NCBI GenBank assembly: GCA_944325215.1
Contig: CALUZC010000008.1
Coordinates: 1-64,000 of the forward strand
Direction: 5' to 3'
Source: an uncultured Mucispirillum sp.
GTDB lineage: Bacteria > Chrysiogenota > Deferribacteres > Deferribacterales > Mucispirillaceae
DNA length: 64,000 nucleotides
Part shown: piece by piece, positions 54,909-62,936 of the stretch
Numbering within the stretch: position 1 is the stretch's first letter
How the letters are laid out: every line of letters starts with the position of its first letter
The notes under the pieces: model-generated
Told to the model about the DNA's origin: nothing
What the model saw: the letters and a program-made list of their open reading frames with translations, nothing else
Database searches by the model: none
Position numbers and translations under genes: made by a program

Positions 54909-55660
54909 TATATACTACCATCTTTACAATGATTTAAATAAAAGTTTATTGAATTATCAGGTGTGCCATCATACATAATAGCATGATTACCTATCACAAT
55001 ACATCTATTACACATTTCCTTTATTAAATCTAAACTATGCGAAACCATTACTACTATATTTGCATTATCAATTAAATTATTCATTCTTTTAACTGCTTTA
55101 TCAATAAAATTAACATCTCCACCTGCAAAAATTTCATCGATTAATAATATATCTGCATCAACTTCTGTAGCAACAGCAAATGCAAGTCTTCCATACATTC
55201 CTGTTGAGTAATATTTAATTGGCATATCAATAAATTCATTTAATTCTGAAAAATCTATAATTTTACTCTCAATTTCCTGCATCTGCTTCTTAGTAAAACC
55301 TAATATTGCACCATTAAGATATATATTTTCTCTTCCTGTTAATTCTGGATTAAAACCTGCACCTAACTCAATTAACGGCACTACCTTGCCTGAAACATCA
55401 ATAGTTCCTTCTGTTGGTGTATATATTTTTGATATTAATTTTAAAAAGGTACTTTTTCCTGCACCATTTAGCCCTATTATACCGAGCCTATCACCCTTAT
55501 TTATTTCAATATTAATATTCTTTAATACCCATAAATCATGTTTATTTTCACTATATCGTGATTTTTTAAACATATTTACAAATGCTTCTTTAATTGTTAA
55601 TCCTTGATCTTTATATATTCTTAGTTTAAGTGATACATTATTAAAAACAATCCTACTCAT
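54908..55660 (-). CDS. ABC-2 polysaccharide exporter, ATP-binding subunit (Wzt/TagH type)
   Basis: This subunit powers export of O-antigen, capsule or teichoic-acid-like glycan. The 250-residue protein has Walker A GLNGAGKS at residues 63-70, a helix-rich segment with family-specific ELGAGFNPELTGRENIYLNG near residues 95-114, the signature loop YSTGMYGRLAFA near residue 157, and Walker B ADILLIDEIFAGGD near residue 170. The extra C-terminal carbohydrate-binding domain of some Wzt proteins is missing, so chain-length or cap recognition must reside elsewhere. It follows the permease by 15 bases. Confidence 0.92.
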   Translation of the reverse strand: MSRIVFNNVSLKLRIYKDQGLTIKEAFVNMFKKSRYSENKHDLWVLKNINIEINKGDRLGIIGLNGAGKSTFLKLISKIYTPTEGTIDVSGKVVPLIELGAGFNPELTGRENIYLNGAILGFTKKQMQEIESKIIDFSELNEFIDMPIKYYSTGMYGRLAFAVATEVDADILLIDEIFAGGDVNFIDKAVKRMNNLIDNANIVVMVSHSLDLIKEMCNRCIVIGNHAIMYDGTPDNSINFYLNHCKDGSI

Positions 55661-55675
55661 TTATAACTCCATCTT

Positions 55676-56458
55676 TTATAAACGATAAACAATATTTTGC
55701 TCATTTTTATAAAATATAAAGATGCCAACTAGAAAACATGAAAACGCAATCAATACTGATATAGTAATAGTTTTTAAATCAGGAAAAACATTATTATATA
55801 TTGGAGCTCTAAAAAGTTCAATTATATAATACACAGGATTTAAGTAAAATAGATACCTTATTTTTTCTGGAATAAGATTTATAGGATATAATATAGGCGT
55901 ATAATAGTACCAAACACTTAAAATGATACCTACAATATATTTCATATCTCTAAAATATACATTCAATATTGAAATAATCAAGGCATTACCTAATGTAAAA
56001 ATATACAATATCATAAAAGATATAGGTAAAAATATTAGACTTAAGGATATTTTAGCACCAAGCCCTAGCATAATAACAAACAAAGCACCCATGGAAAAAA
56101 GCATTGTAATAAAGTTTGATGTTGTTGATACAACAGGAAAAATAACTTTGGGTATATAAATTTTTTTTATATAACCTTCATTATTAATTATTGCAACACT
56201 TGATGTATCTATTGACATGGCAATAAAATTCCATGGAATAAGCCCTGCAAATAAAAATATTGCAAATTCGTTTAAATCAAACCTCATTATTGTACTAAAA
56301 ACTATTGAAGTGATTGTCATAGTAGCAATAGGGTTTAATAATGACCAGAAAAAACCCAGTAAGCTCCTTTTGTATTTAATAGTAAGATCCTGATTTATAA
56401 AATTCATTATGATATAATGACTTGTTCTTATATCATTAATAAATTTATAAAGCATCAT
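55676..56458 (-). CDS. ABC-2 polysaccharide exporter, permease subunit (Wzm/TagG type)
   Basis: This inner-membrane permease has about six membrane helices and an N-terminal DLTIKYKRSLLGFFWSLLNP motif (near residues 26-45), which is the hallmark of ABC-2 glycan permeases. Two adjacent ATGs (56458 and 56455) and a GTG at 56464 are possible starts; the ATGs follow GAG of the overlapping aminotransferase gene. The length of about 260 residues is standard. With the ATPase next door it forms the exporter of this locus. Confidence 0.9.
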   Translation of the reverse strand: MMLYKFINDIRTSHYIIMNFINQDLTIKYKRSLLGFFWSLLNPIATMTITSIVFSTIMRFDLNEFAIFLFAGLIPWNFIAMSIDTSSVAIINNEGYIKKIYIPKVIFPVVSTTSNFITMLFSMGALFVIMLGLGAKISLSLIFLPISFMILYIFTLGNALIISILNVYFRDMKYIVGIILSVWYYYTPILYPINLIPEKIRYLFYLNPVYYIIELFRAPIYNNVFPDLKTITISVLIAFSCFLVGIFIFYKNEQNIVYRL

Positions 56459-57593
56459 TACCACTCGTATAGTTATTTACAACCTCCGCTATTTTCAGAA
56501 TATCTTCTTCACTAAGCCACAAATGAAGTGGTAATGTTAATATGTGATTTGATACTTTCTTTGCTTTTGGGCATGTATCTATATCCTCGTGAAATAGTGA
56601 ATATTCTCTATTATCCCTATAATGAACACCAGCATATATTTCATGTTTTGCTAGTTCATTCATTAATCCATCTCTATCTTCTACCTCAATTTCATATATA
56701 TGATAGCTACACTCATCTTTATATGGTGCATCAATAATTCTCACCTTATCATTATTTTCAAAACATTTATCATATGTTCTTGCTAATTTTCTTCTATACT
56801 CATTATCCTCATCAACATATTTAAGTTGAACAATACCTATCGCTGCAATGATTGAATTTCCATGATACTTATATCCTAAATAATCTACACTGTATCTCCA
56901 TTTATATGTTCCTTTATCATTACTTCTTGTAAAAGTATCTTTATTTATCCCTAACCATGTTAATTTGCGACATAAAGCATCATAATCATTTGATGAAAAA
57001 CATATCATTCCACTATCAGATGTAGGTAAATTCTTCACTGCTTGAAATGAATATACCGTTACATCTACTCCATCCCATGTACCAGGAAAAACACCATTAA
57101 CTCTTGTTCCTGTCATATGTGCAGCATCTAATATTAATTTTAGGTTATATTTTTTACACAACTGCACTACTTTCTCTAACTGCCCTACACGACCACCATA
57201 ACCTACAAAAATTACTGCTTTTGATCTTTTAGTAATTTTCTTTTCAAGATCAACTGGATCAATACATAAATACTCATCTACATCAACAAATACAGGCACC
57301 ATAGATTCGTATAATATAGCATGGTTAGTAGAAACAAATGTAATTGGAGTTGTCAATATTTCATCTTCATCTGACCAGTTGTTTTCCATTTTAAGTATCT
57401 TTACTGCAAGATGTAAACCTGCTGTTGCAGAATTAAGAAAATGGGCATTATTATGATTAGTATACTCTTTCCATTTATTTTCGAATTCAACAGTTTTAAA
57501 TCCCAATCCTGTCCAACCAACTTCCAGGCACTCCTTAATTTCTTCTAGACATTCTTCAACACGATATTTTGGTTTTAATACTTGAATAGCCAT
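56445..57593 (-). CDS. DegT/DnrJ/EryC1/StrS-family sugar aminotransferase
   Basis: This PLP enzyme of 382 residues probably aminates a nucleotide-linked keto sugar. It shows the HFLNSATAGLHLAVKIL region near residue 53, ILDAAHMTG near residue 153, and the PLP lysine in SFQAVKNLPTSDSG near residue 182. Like other sugar aminotransferases it ends with HLWLSEEDI. Strong AAGGAGGATT precedes the ATG. It overlaps the permease gene. With the acyl-ligase and carrier-protein genes nearby it could form a 4-amino-4,6-dideoxy sugar to be acylated, as in viosamine-type pathways (inference). Confidence 0.88.
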   Translation of the reverse strand: MAIQVLKPKYRVEECLEEIKECLEVGWTGLGFKTVEFENKWKEYTNHNNAHFLNSATAGLHLAVKILKMENNWSDEDEILTTPITFVSTNHAILYESMVPVFVDVDEYLCIDPVDLEKKITKRSKAVIFVGYGGRVGQLEKVVQLCKKYNLKLILDAAHMTGTRVNGVFPGTWDGVDVTVYSFQAVKNLPTSDSGMICFSSNDYDALCRKLTWLGINKDTFTRSNDKGTYKWRYSVDYLGYKYHGNSIIAAIGIVQLKYVDEDNEYRRKLARTYDKCFENNDKVRIIDAPYKDECSYHIYEIEVEDRDGLMNELAKHEIYAGVHYRDNREYSLFHEDIDTCPKAKKVSNHILTLPLHLWLSEEDILKIAEVVNNYTSGNDAL

Positions 57594-57724
57594 AATAATC
57601 CTCCTTGCAATTCATTAAATTAATTAATAAATCAATATTACAAAATAAATATAATTATATAGTAAATCATCTTTTATTTGTTTATATAATTATAATTATT
57701 AAATAAAATGATAGATAATAGCAT

Positions 57725-59071
57725 TTATTTTCTATCCTTTTTTAGCCTTACGCTATGTATTTCTTCTTCACTTACAAGTTCAATTTGTTGTGGTATTTTA
57801 TAGGACTCCAGCTTACCTTTTGCAAATTCTCTCATTCTTTTTTGGAAATCTTTTTTACTTTCATCAGTTGATATTTTAAATTTTGCAAAAACAATATTTC
57901 CCATTAAAGGATTTTCTTCCCCTCTTACAGCAATATCTTCTACTCCAGGCATCTCTAAAAAGAAACTTTCCACTTCTGCAGGGTAAACTTTTTCTCCACC
58001 CACATTTATAATTTCTGATTTTCTGCCTAATATTTTAAAATATTCACCATCTTGCTCTACCATATCCATAGTCATAAACCAGCCATCTTCTGTATATGGG
58101 CTTGGTGCATTTAAGTAACCTAACATACCAGAATTTGCTTTAATTTCTAGCATGTTATTTCTAACTCTCGTTTCAAATCCTGCACCACCTAATTTTACCC
58201 ATAATGAATCATTTGATTTTGATTTGGTATCTAATATACCAACTTCTGATAGTCCATAAGTTTGCAAAATTCTAATATTTGGAAAAAGGCTGCTAAACCT
58301 TAATAAAGTGCTTTCTGGCATTACTTCTGTTCCATAAGATACTGTTTCTAAAGATGATAAATCATATTTTTTATATGCTTCTGATAATAATATCATATTA
58401 ATAAATGTAGGTGAAACAGGTAGAGTTTGAACTTTATATTTTTCTACTATTCTTAAAACATTATCTGGAGTTCTATCTCTAATAGTTATAACACAGCCAC
58501 CATTTGAAATATTATAAAATAATGTATTTACTCCACCAATATGGTCAAACATTAAAAATGTAATCATTCTTTTTGTTTTGCGTTCTATTTTAAATTTTTC
58601 TAAAATTTTTGCAAAATCATGTAAAGCACCTTTACTAACACCAGTTGAACCAGAAGAAAACAGTATTAAGCCTGGGTGGTTAATTTCTCTTAATGATTTA
58701 TATAGTTCTGGTTCACTAGTATTATATTTTCTTTCAGTAATGCTTACAAGCTCTTCATCATCTAGCACAATAACATATTTTGCTTGAGCTATCTTTATAA
58801 ACTCTTCTTTTTTATCTTTTAAAGCTTTAGTAAGAGGGACAATTATACAGTTTTTATTGATTAATGCAAGCAAATAAGCTGTTGATATCGGAGAGAAATC
58901 ACCTTCTAATGATACTACATCTCCATTTTGAACATTATTTTCATCAAGTATTTGCAATGCTTTATTGTAATGTTCTAATACTTGACTGTATTTATATACT
59001 TTATCTTTTAAAATAAAAGCATCTTCATTTTGAAAATCTTGCATTTTTTTAATTATAAATTCTGCATACAT
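57725..59071 (-). CDS. AMP-dependent acyl ligase (acyl-CoA/acyl-ACP synthetase family)
   Basis: This 448-residue enzyme belongs to the ANL superfamily and adenylates a carboxylic acid. The AMP-binding motif FSSGSTGVSKGALHD is near residue 137, the acyl-site YGLSEVG near residue 270, and the A8 hinge GRKSEIINVGGEKVYPAE near residues 350-367. The C-terminal basic segment ends VRLKKDRK. The next genes on the strand are a ketoreductase and a carrier protein, so the product could be loaded on that carrier. The acyl group is unknown. It is shorter than typical acyl-CoA synthetases, mainly in the N-terminal part. Confidence 0.82.
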   Translation of the reverse strand: MYAEFIIKKMQDFQNEDAFILKDKVYKYSQVLEHYNKALQILDENNVQNGDVVSLEGDFSPISTAYLLALINKNCIIVPLTKALKDKKEEFIKIAQAKYVIVLDDEELVSITERKYNTSEPELYKSLREINHPGLILFSSGSTGVSKGALHDFAKILEKFKIERKTKRMITFLMFDHIGGVNTLFYNISNGGCVITIRDRTPDNVLRIVEKYKVQTLPVSPTFINMILLSEAYKKYDLSSLETVSYGTEVMPESTLLRFSSLFPNIRILQTYGLSEVGILDTKSKSNDSLWVKLGGAGFETRVRNNMLEIKANSGMLGYLNAPSPYTEDGWFMTMDMVEQDGEYFKILGRKSEIINVGGEKVYPAEVESFFLEMPGVEDIAVRGEENPLMGNIVFAKFKISTDESKKDFQKRMREFAKGKLESYKIPQQIELVSEEEIHSVRLKKDRK

Positions 59072-59073
59072 TA

Positions 59074-59772
59074 CTACATACCCCCAAGATATAACTTTTG
59101 CCCTGTAATGCTGTGACTTTCTTCTTTTAAGAAAAAGTCTATAATATTTATAACATCTTTAATAGTTCCTAATTTTTTTAAAGTTTGCGAATTTATAAGT
59201 TCTTCAATTTTATGTTTTGGGACATTTTTTATTAAATCCGTCTCTATAGGACTAGGACCAACAGTATTTACAGTAATACCAAACTCTGCAAATTCTTTTG
59301 CCAAAACATCTGTAAGGGTAACTATGGCCGCCTTTGAAGCTGCATAAACTGCTTCTCCAGCTAACTTTAATGGAACTGCTACAGTGCTAAAATTTACAAT
59401 TCTTCCATATTTATTTTTTTGCATTAATTTTGCTGCTTCCCTACAAAATAAAAATGTACCCATAACATTTGTATTAAAAACTTTATCAAGAGTTTGTTTT
59501 GGTGTCAGTAATGAATGGTTCATGGAAGCAATCCCAGCATTATTAATTAAATTATCTAATCTACCAAAATCATTCCTAATTTGTTTGAAGATACTAAGCA
59601 CATCTTTTTCATTTGATACATCAGCAATATGGTGAGTATATCCTTCTAGTTGCCATTCTATTGGACTTCGGCTACAGCCTATAACTATATGCCCTTTTTT
59701 AATATAATGCTCAACTAGTGCTTTACCAATTCCTTTTCTTGTTCCTGTAATTAATGTAATTTTATCTGACAT
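59074..59772 (-). CDS. Short-chain dehydrogenase/reductase (FabG-like)
   Basis: This 232-residue SDR has the NADP motif TGTRKGIGKA near residue 9, the NNAG motif near residue 77, and the catalytic YAASK near residue 143 with the upstream Ser. Length and motifs are close to 3-oxoacyl-ACP reductase, and a two-base gap to the AMP ligase plus a three-base gap from the carrier protein imply one transcript. A role in making a 3-hydroxyacyl group on the carrier is plausible, by analogy with 3-hydroxybutyryl-type sugar substituents. This is inference. Confidence 0.82.
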   Translation of the reverse strand: MSDKITLITGTRKGIGKALVEHYIKKGHIVIGCSRSPIEWQLEGYTHHIADVSNEKDVLSIFKQIRNDFGRLDNLINNAGIASMNHSLLTPKQTLDKVFNTNVMGTFLFCREAAKLMQKNKYGRIVNFSTVAVPLKLAGEAVYAASKAAIVTLTDVLAKEFAEFGITVNTVGPSPIETDLIKNVPKHKIEELINSQTLKKLGTIKDVINIIDFFLKEESHSITGQKLYLGGM

Positions 59773-59775
59773 TAC

Positions 59776-60063
59776 TTATTTTGCCTCTGCCAAAAGTTCA
59801 TCAATATATTCTGATAATGTAGTTACTGTTCTAAATGGGCTATTACTTCTAGACATTGCCTGTGGTGTAGCTAATATTAATGTTTTATCAGTAAGTTCTG
59901 ATATTTTATCTTGAACAGCTATTACAAAACGAACTAACGTAATAGAATCAAAGTATGCACCATCTCCAAAAATTTTAAGTTCTGGAGAAAGCTCATAGTC
60001 AAATTCTTCCTCTTCTTTAAATTCTTGTAAAACTGGATATATTATCTCTTCTATTATGTTCAT
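59776..60063 (-). CDS. Acyl carrier protein
   Basis: This 95-residue helical acidic protein has the phosphopantetheine attachment pattern in FDSITLVRFVIAVQDK near residues 38-53. The Ser after Asp is the attachment residue. It is longer than a housekeeping AcpP and starts a four-gene minus-strand unit with SDR, AMP ligase and, after 130 bases, the sugar aminotransferase. A strong GGAGGAG precedes the ATG. A dedicated carrier for an acyl decoration is the most likely role. Confidence 0.8.
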   Translation of the reverse strand: MNIIEEIIYPVLQEFKEEEEFDYELSPELKIFGDGAYFDSITLVRFVIAVQDKISELTDKTLILATPQAMSRSNSPFRTVTTLSEYIDELLAEAK

Positions 60064-60141
60064 GATTCTGCTCCTCCGTTTAATAATTTTGTATAACCTA
60101 CTATATATAATATGTAAATGTCAATAAGATTTTAAAGAAAA

Positions 60142-60784
60142 TTGTATAAAGTGTAAAATCTAAAAACGATTGCAACAAATTAAGCAGTCATTAAAGTTCT
60201 CATAAAAAATATCATTAGCTGATTTATAAGTAAAGAATTTTCTAGGATAGTTATTAATCATATCTTATATATTTAGACATTTTTTATAACATCAAAATTC
60301 CTGCTTTTCTTTAGTTTGCATGATATTGCATCGAAAGAATGTTTATTATCTAACTTATGCTTAATATAAGATAATAATTTGGTTTCAATACTGTATATTA
60401 CAATATCCTGACTATTTTATTTATTAATCTTGCCTTATATTTAATAAATTATGAGTACTATATTCTTTCCTAATACTCAAATCGCTATTTTCAAACTATA
60501 CTGTTTCTCGCTTAATTTCTCTATGTTATACTTGTATCTCGATTTTATAAACTCGCTATTTCTCTTACTTTTATCCTGGCTTTTAGTAAAATTTATAATT
60601 TATAACATTCTAATGAAGTTAAGCTACTATTTTTTAAATTTTAGAGTAGTATTCATTAGTGGCTGTGGCCTTCTTACTTTTTATGTTTTCTGCTAAAAAA
60701 ATTATTTTATTTAAATAGAGATACAGCTACTTTTTATTTATCTAATTTTTGCAATTGTGTTTGTAATTCACTGCTTATAAATAA
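60142..60784 (-). mobile_element. Degenerate IS30-family element
   Basis: Both ends carry related inverted termini: 60142-60173 (reverse) and 60751-60784. Between them, minus-strand frames contain fragments of an IS30-type transposase. From the 5' side, one frame gives KVREIASL, a gap, then NRDTSIT and ARN, which matches the N-terminal helix-turn-helix (about 60470-60583). At the 3' side, MINNYPRKFFTYKSANDIFY (60202-60261) matches the C-terminal NxRPRKxLGYKTPxEVF motif. The reading frame is broken by several stops and shifts. The span is far below an intact IS30 element, so there is also an internal deletion. Confidence 0.6.
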
Positions 60785-60832
60785 CCAGTAAAATATAATT
60801 ATTTAACAATATGTTATATAAATATCTACTAA

Positions 60833-60994
60833 AATTATAGAGATTTTCATATTATCTTATTTACAAATATTCTAGATAAAAACCACAGCACAAATTTTTA
60901 TCTTTATAAATCTGGAAATGCACCGCTCACTGTTACTGCAAATATTATTACAAATGAGCCTACTACCCTTGAATACAGCATATTAAATAAATAG
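60833..60994 (+). pseudogene. Possible 3' gene fragment beside the IS30-like remnant
   Basis: After a stop at 60830-60832 an open stretch of 53 codons runs to TAG at 60992-60994. The predicted end (KSGNAPLTVTANIITNEPTT) looks like a real beta-rich protein C-terminus and not random A+T-rich sequence. No start codon with a ribosome-binding site is present. It may be the tail of a gene disrupted by the neighbouring element. No family is recognised, and this is a weak call. Confidence 0.3.
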
Positions 60995-61012
60995 GGAATA
61001 AAATATCCCCCA

Positions 61013-62092
61013 TTATTTCATTATAATATCTTTTCTATATTCATCTTCCAAATTAATATCTTGAAATGTCTGCATATTATTCATAATATGGCATGCATTT
61101 TCTATTATCTGCATAGCAATAGGGCAGCCGCTGCCTTCGCCAAGCCTCATATGTAAATTAAGCATAGGCTCTAACCCTAAAGCATTTACTGCCCTTAAAT
61201 ATGCCGGCTCTTCTGAATGGTGAGATGTAAACATAAAATCTTTTACTTCATTTTTTATGTGATATGCCATTAAAGCTGCTGAAATAGATATAAGCCCATC
61301 TATTACTATTGGCAGTCTATAATAAGCAGCTCCTAAGTATAAGCCTGTCATAGCTGCAATATCAAGCCCACCAACACATGATAATATTTCAAAAGGTTCT
61401 GCATGGAAAAGGTTGTATTTTGTAATAGCTTTTCTTATAACTTCACGTTTTTTCTCAAGCTGGTTATCTGTTAAGCCTGCCCCTCTGCCCACAAGTTTTT
61501 TGTTACTGCTTTTAACTAATGACATAATACAGGACGAGGCAGTTGTAGTATTTGCCATACCAATTTCGCCGTTACCTATAATATTATATCCATTATCTTT
61601 AGCATATTTTGCATACTCTATGCCTGTTTTTACAGCTTCTATAACAATATTATAGGGAATAGCTTTTTCAATGGCAAAATTATTTGTGCCATTAATCATC
61701 AAATTACGGTTATCAATATTTTCATGGATTACACCGCCTTTTATACCCATATCAATAAGTTTTAAATCTGTATTACAGCTTTTAGTAATAACATTTATTC
61801 CAGTGCCAATATTATCAGCATAACTTTTAATTAATAATTTTGTAAAATATTGTGGAGTTGCTGCCACCCCTTCATCATACACCCCATTATCTGCACCAAA
61901 AAGAAAAAGTATACGTTTATCTGCACTGTTATTTATTTTACCAGTAATGCCTGCAAGTTTTATGCTTATTTCTTCTAATGCACCTAAACTGCCCTTTGGT
62001 TTTAATAGATTATTCTGCCTTTCAACTGCCTGTTTTAATGCATGTTCATCTGCACCTTTTATATTTTCTATTATTTTCTTTAATTCTTCCAT
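61013..62092 (-). CDS. cobT: Nicotinate-nucleotide-dimethylbenzimidazole phosphoribosyltransferase CobT
   Basis: CobT activates the lower ligand base of cobalamin by making its alpha-ribazole phosphate. The 359-residue protein has the NNLLKPKGSLGALEE start near residue 27, GNGEIGMANTTTASS near residue 173, and the catalytic-Glu region MRLGEGSGCPIAMQ near residue 312. Length is normal. It is the last gene of a minus-strand cobalamin cluster and starts three bases after the cbiC fragment. Confidence 0.95.
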   Translation of the reverse strand: MEELKKIIENIKGADEHALKQAVERQNNLLKPKGSLGALEEISIKLAGITGKINNSADKRILFLFGADNGVYDEGVAATPQYFTKLLIKSYADNIGTGINVITKSCNTDLKLIDMGIKGGVIHENIDNRNLMINGTNNFAIEKAIPYNIVIEAVKTGIEYAKYAKDNGYNIIGNGEIGMANTTTASSCIMSLVKSSNKKLVGRGAGLTDNQLEKKREVIRKAITKYNLFHAEPFEILSCVGGLDIAAMTGLYLGAAYYRLPIVIDGLISISAALMAYHIKNEVKDFMFTSHHSEEPAYLRAVNALGLEPMLNLHMRLGEGSGCPIAMQIIENACHIMNNMQTFQDINLEDEYRKDIIMK

Positions 62093-62095
62093 ATT

Positions 62096-62428
62096 CTACC
62101 TTTCAAATGCCTGGTAAAGCATAGCATTAATAATAGCAGCTGCCACATTAGAGCCACCCTTTCTGCCCTTTGCTACAATTGAAGCAATATTATGGTTTAA
62201 TATAAGTTCCTTGCTTTCCACCACATTTACAAACCCTACAGGACATGCAATAATCAATTCTGGCTTTATTTTATTTTCTTTCATAAGTTCATCAAGCTTA
62301 ATTAAAGCTGTTGGCGCATTACCTACTGCAATTATTAATGGTTTTTCTATTTTTGCAGCTTTTTCCACAGCAACTTGTGCTCTAGTTATGCCCCTTTTTT
62401 TATTACATTTCAATACCTTTTCTAGCAT
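62096..62428 (-). pseudogene. cbiC: CbiC (precorrin-8/cobalt-precorrin-8 methylmutase), N-terminally truncated
   Basis: CbiC moves a methyl group from C11 to C12 in corrin synthesis and is normally about 200 residues. This 110-residue frame holds only the C-terminal half: AVGNAPTALIKLDELM near residue 34, CPVGFVNVVESKELI near residue 61, and KGRKGGSNVAAAIINAML near residue 87. The N-terminal half, where the catalytic His of the family sits, is missing. The frame begins inside the 3' end of cobO, and a stop lies directly upstream of its ATG. It could be a remnant of an in-place deletion, or part of a split protein if the other half lies elsewhere. Confidence 0.75.
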
Positions 62429-62936
62429 TTATCCCTTTATCCATAGGGTGTTTTATCTTTTTCATCTCAGTAATATAATCTGCAATCTCCATTAACTCTT
62501 CACTTGGGTTTCTGCCAGTTAGCACTACTTCTAAATTTTTTGGCTTGTTATTTAAAAAGTCCATAACCATTTCTTTATCAATATGGTTACCCACATATGC
62601 TCCCACAAGTTCATCTAAAACAAGCAGTGTTTTATCGCCATCACCTTCTACTAAAGATGTTACTTCTTTAAAAAGTTTATTATGTTCTTCTTTTAATAAT
62701 GCAAGTTCTTCTTCATTCATTTCCCATGTAAAGCCTTTTGGCTTTGTAATGCGGTATGAATTTATGCCTAGTTGCTCTAAGCTTTTTAATTCACCACTTG
62801 GTGATGTTTTTAAAAACTGGCAAAATATCACCTTAAACCCAGAACCAAATGCACGCACAGTTAGCCCAACACAAGCCGTTGTTTTTCCTTTATTTTCACC
62901 ACAGTATATATGGATTAATCCTTTATCTTTTGCCAT
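62403..62936 (-). CDS. cobO: Cob(I)yrinic acid a,c-diamide adenosyltransferase CobO/BtuR
   Basis: This enzyme puts the adenosyl group on the corrinoid cobalt. I choose the ATG at 62936, preceded by AGGGGTG, giving 177 residues. The P-loop YCGENKGKTTACVGLTVRA is near residues 11-29. LLVLDELVGA near residue 108 is the Walker-B-like motif, LTGRNPSEELMEIADYITEM near residues 139-158 is conserved, and the C-terminal DKGINARKGIE is typical. It overlaps cobQ by 14 bases upstream and the truncated cbiC by 26 bases downstream. Confidence 0.93.
   Translation of the reverse strand: MAKDKGLIHIYCGENKGKTTACVGLTVRAFGSGFKVIFCQFLKTSPSGELKSLEQLGINSYRITKPKGFTWEMNEEELALLKEEHNKLFKEVTSLVEGDGDKTLLVLDELVGAYVGNHIDKEMVMDFLNNKPKNLEVVLTGRNPSEELMEIADYITEMKKIKHPMDKGINARKGIEM

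Noticed and set aside
60096-60124. TTGACA and TTATAC at the IS end as a promoter for the acyl carrier gene
   Set aside because: The gap between them is 22 bases, which is too long for a sigma-70 promoter.
60451-60696. Plus-strand open frame of 81 codons in the gene-poor region
   Set aside because: It is the antisense of the IS30-like remnant, has Phe/Leu/Tyr-rich content typical of A+T-rich noise, and has no ribosome-binding site.
62394-62407. A7 run at the cbiC/cobO junction as a programmed frameshift joining the two genes
   Set aside because: cobO has an intact, family-typical C-terminus and its own stop. A shift would add a CbiC half to a complete enzyme without restoring the missing CbiC N-terminus.
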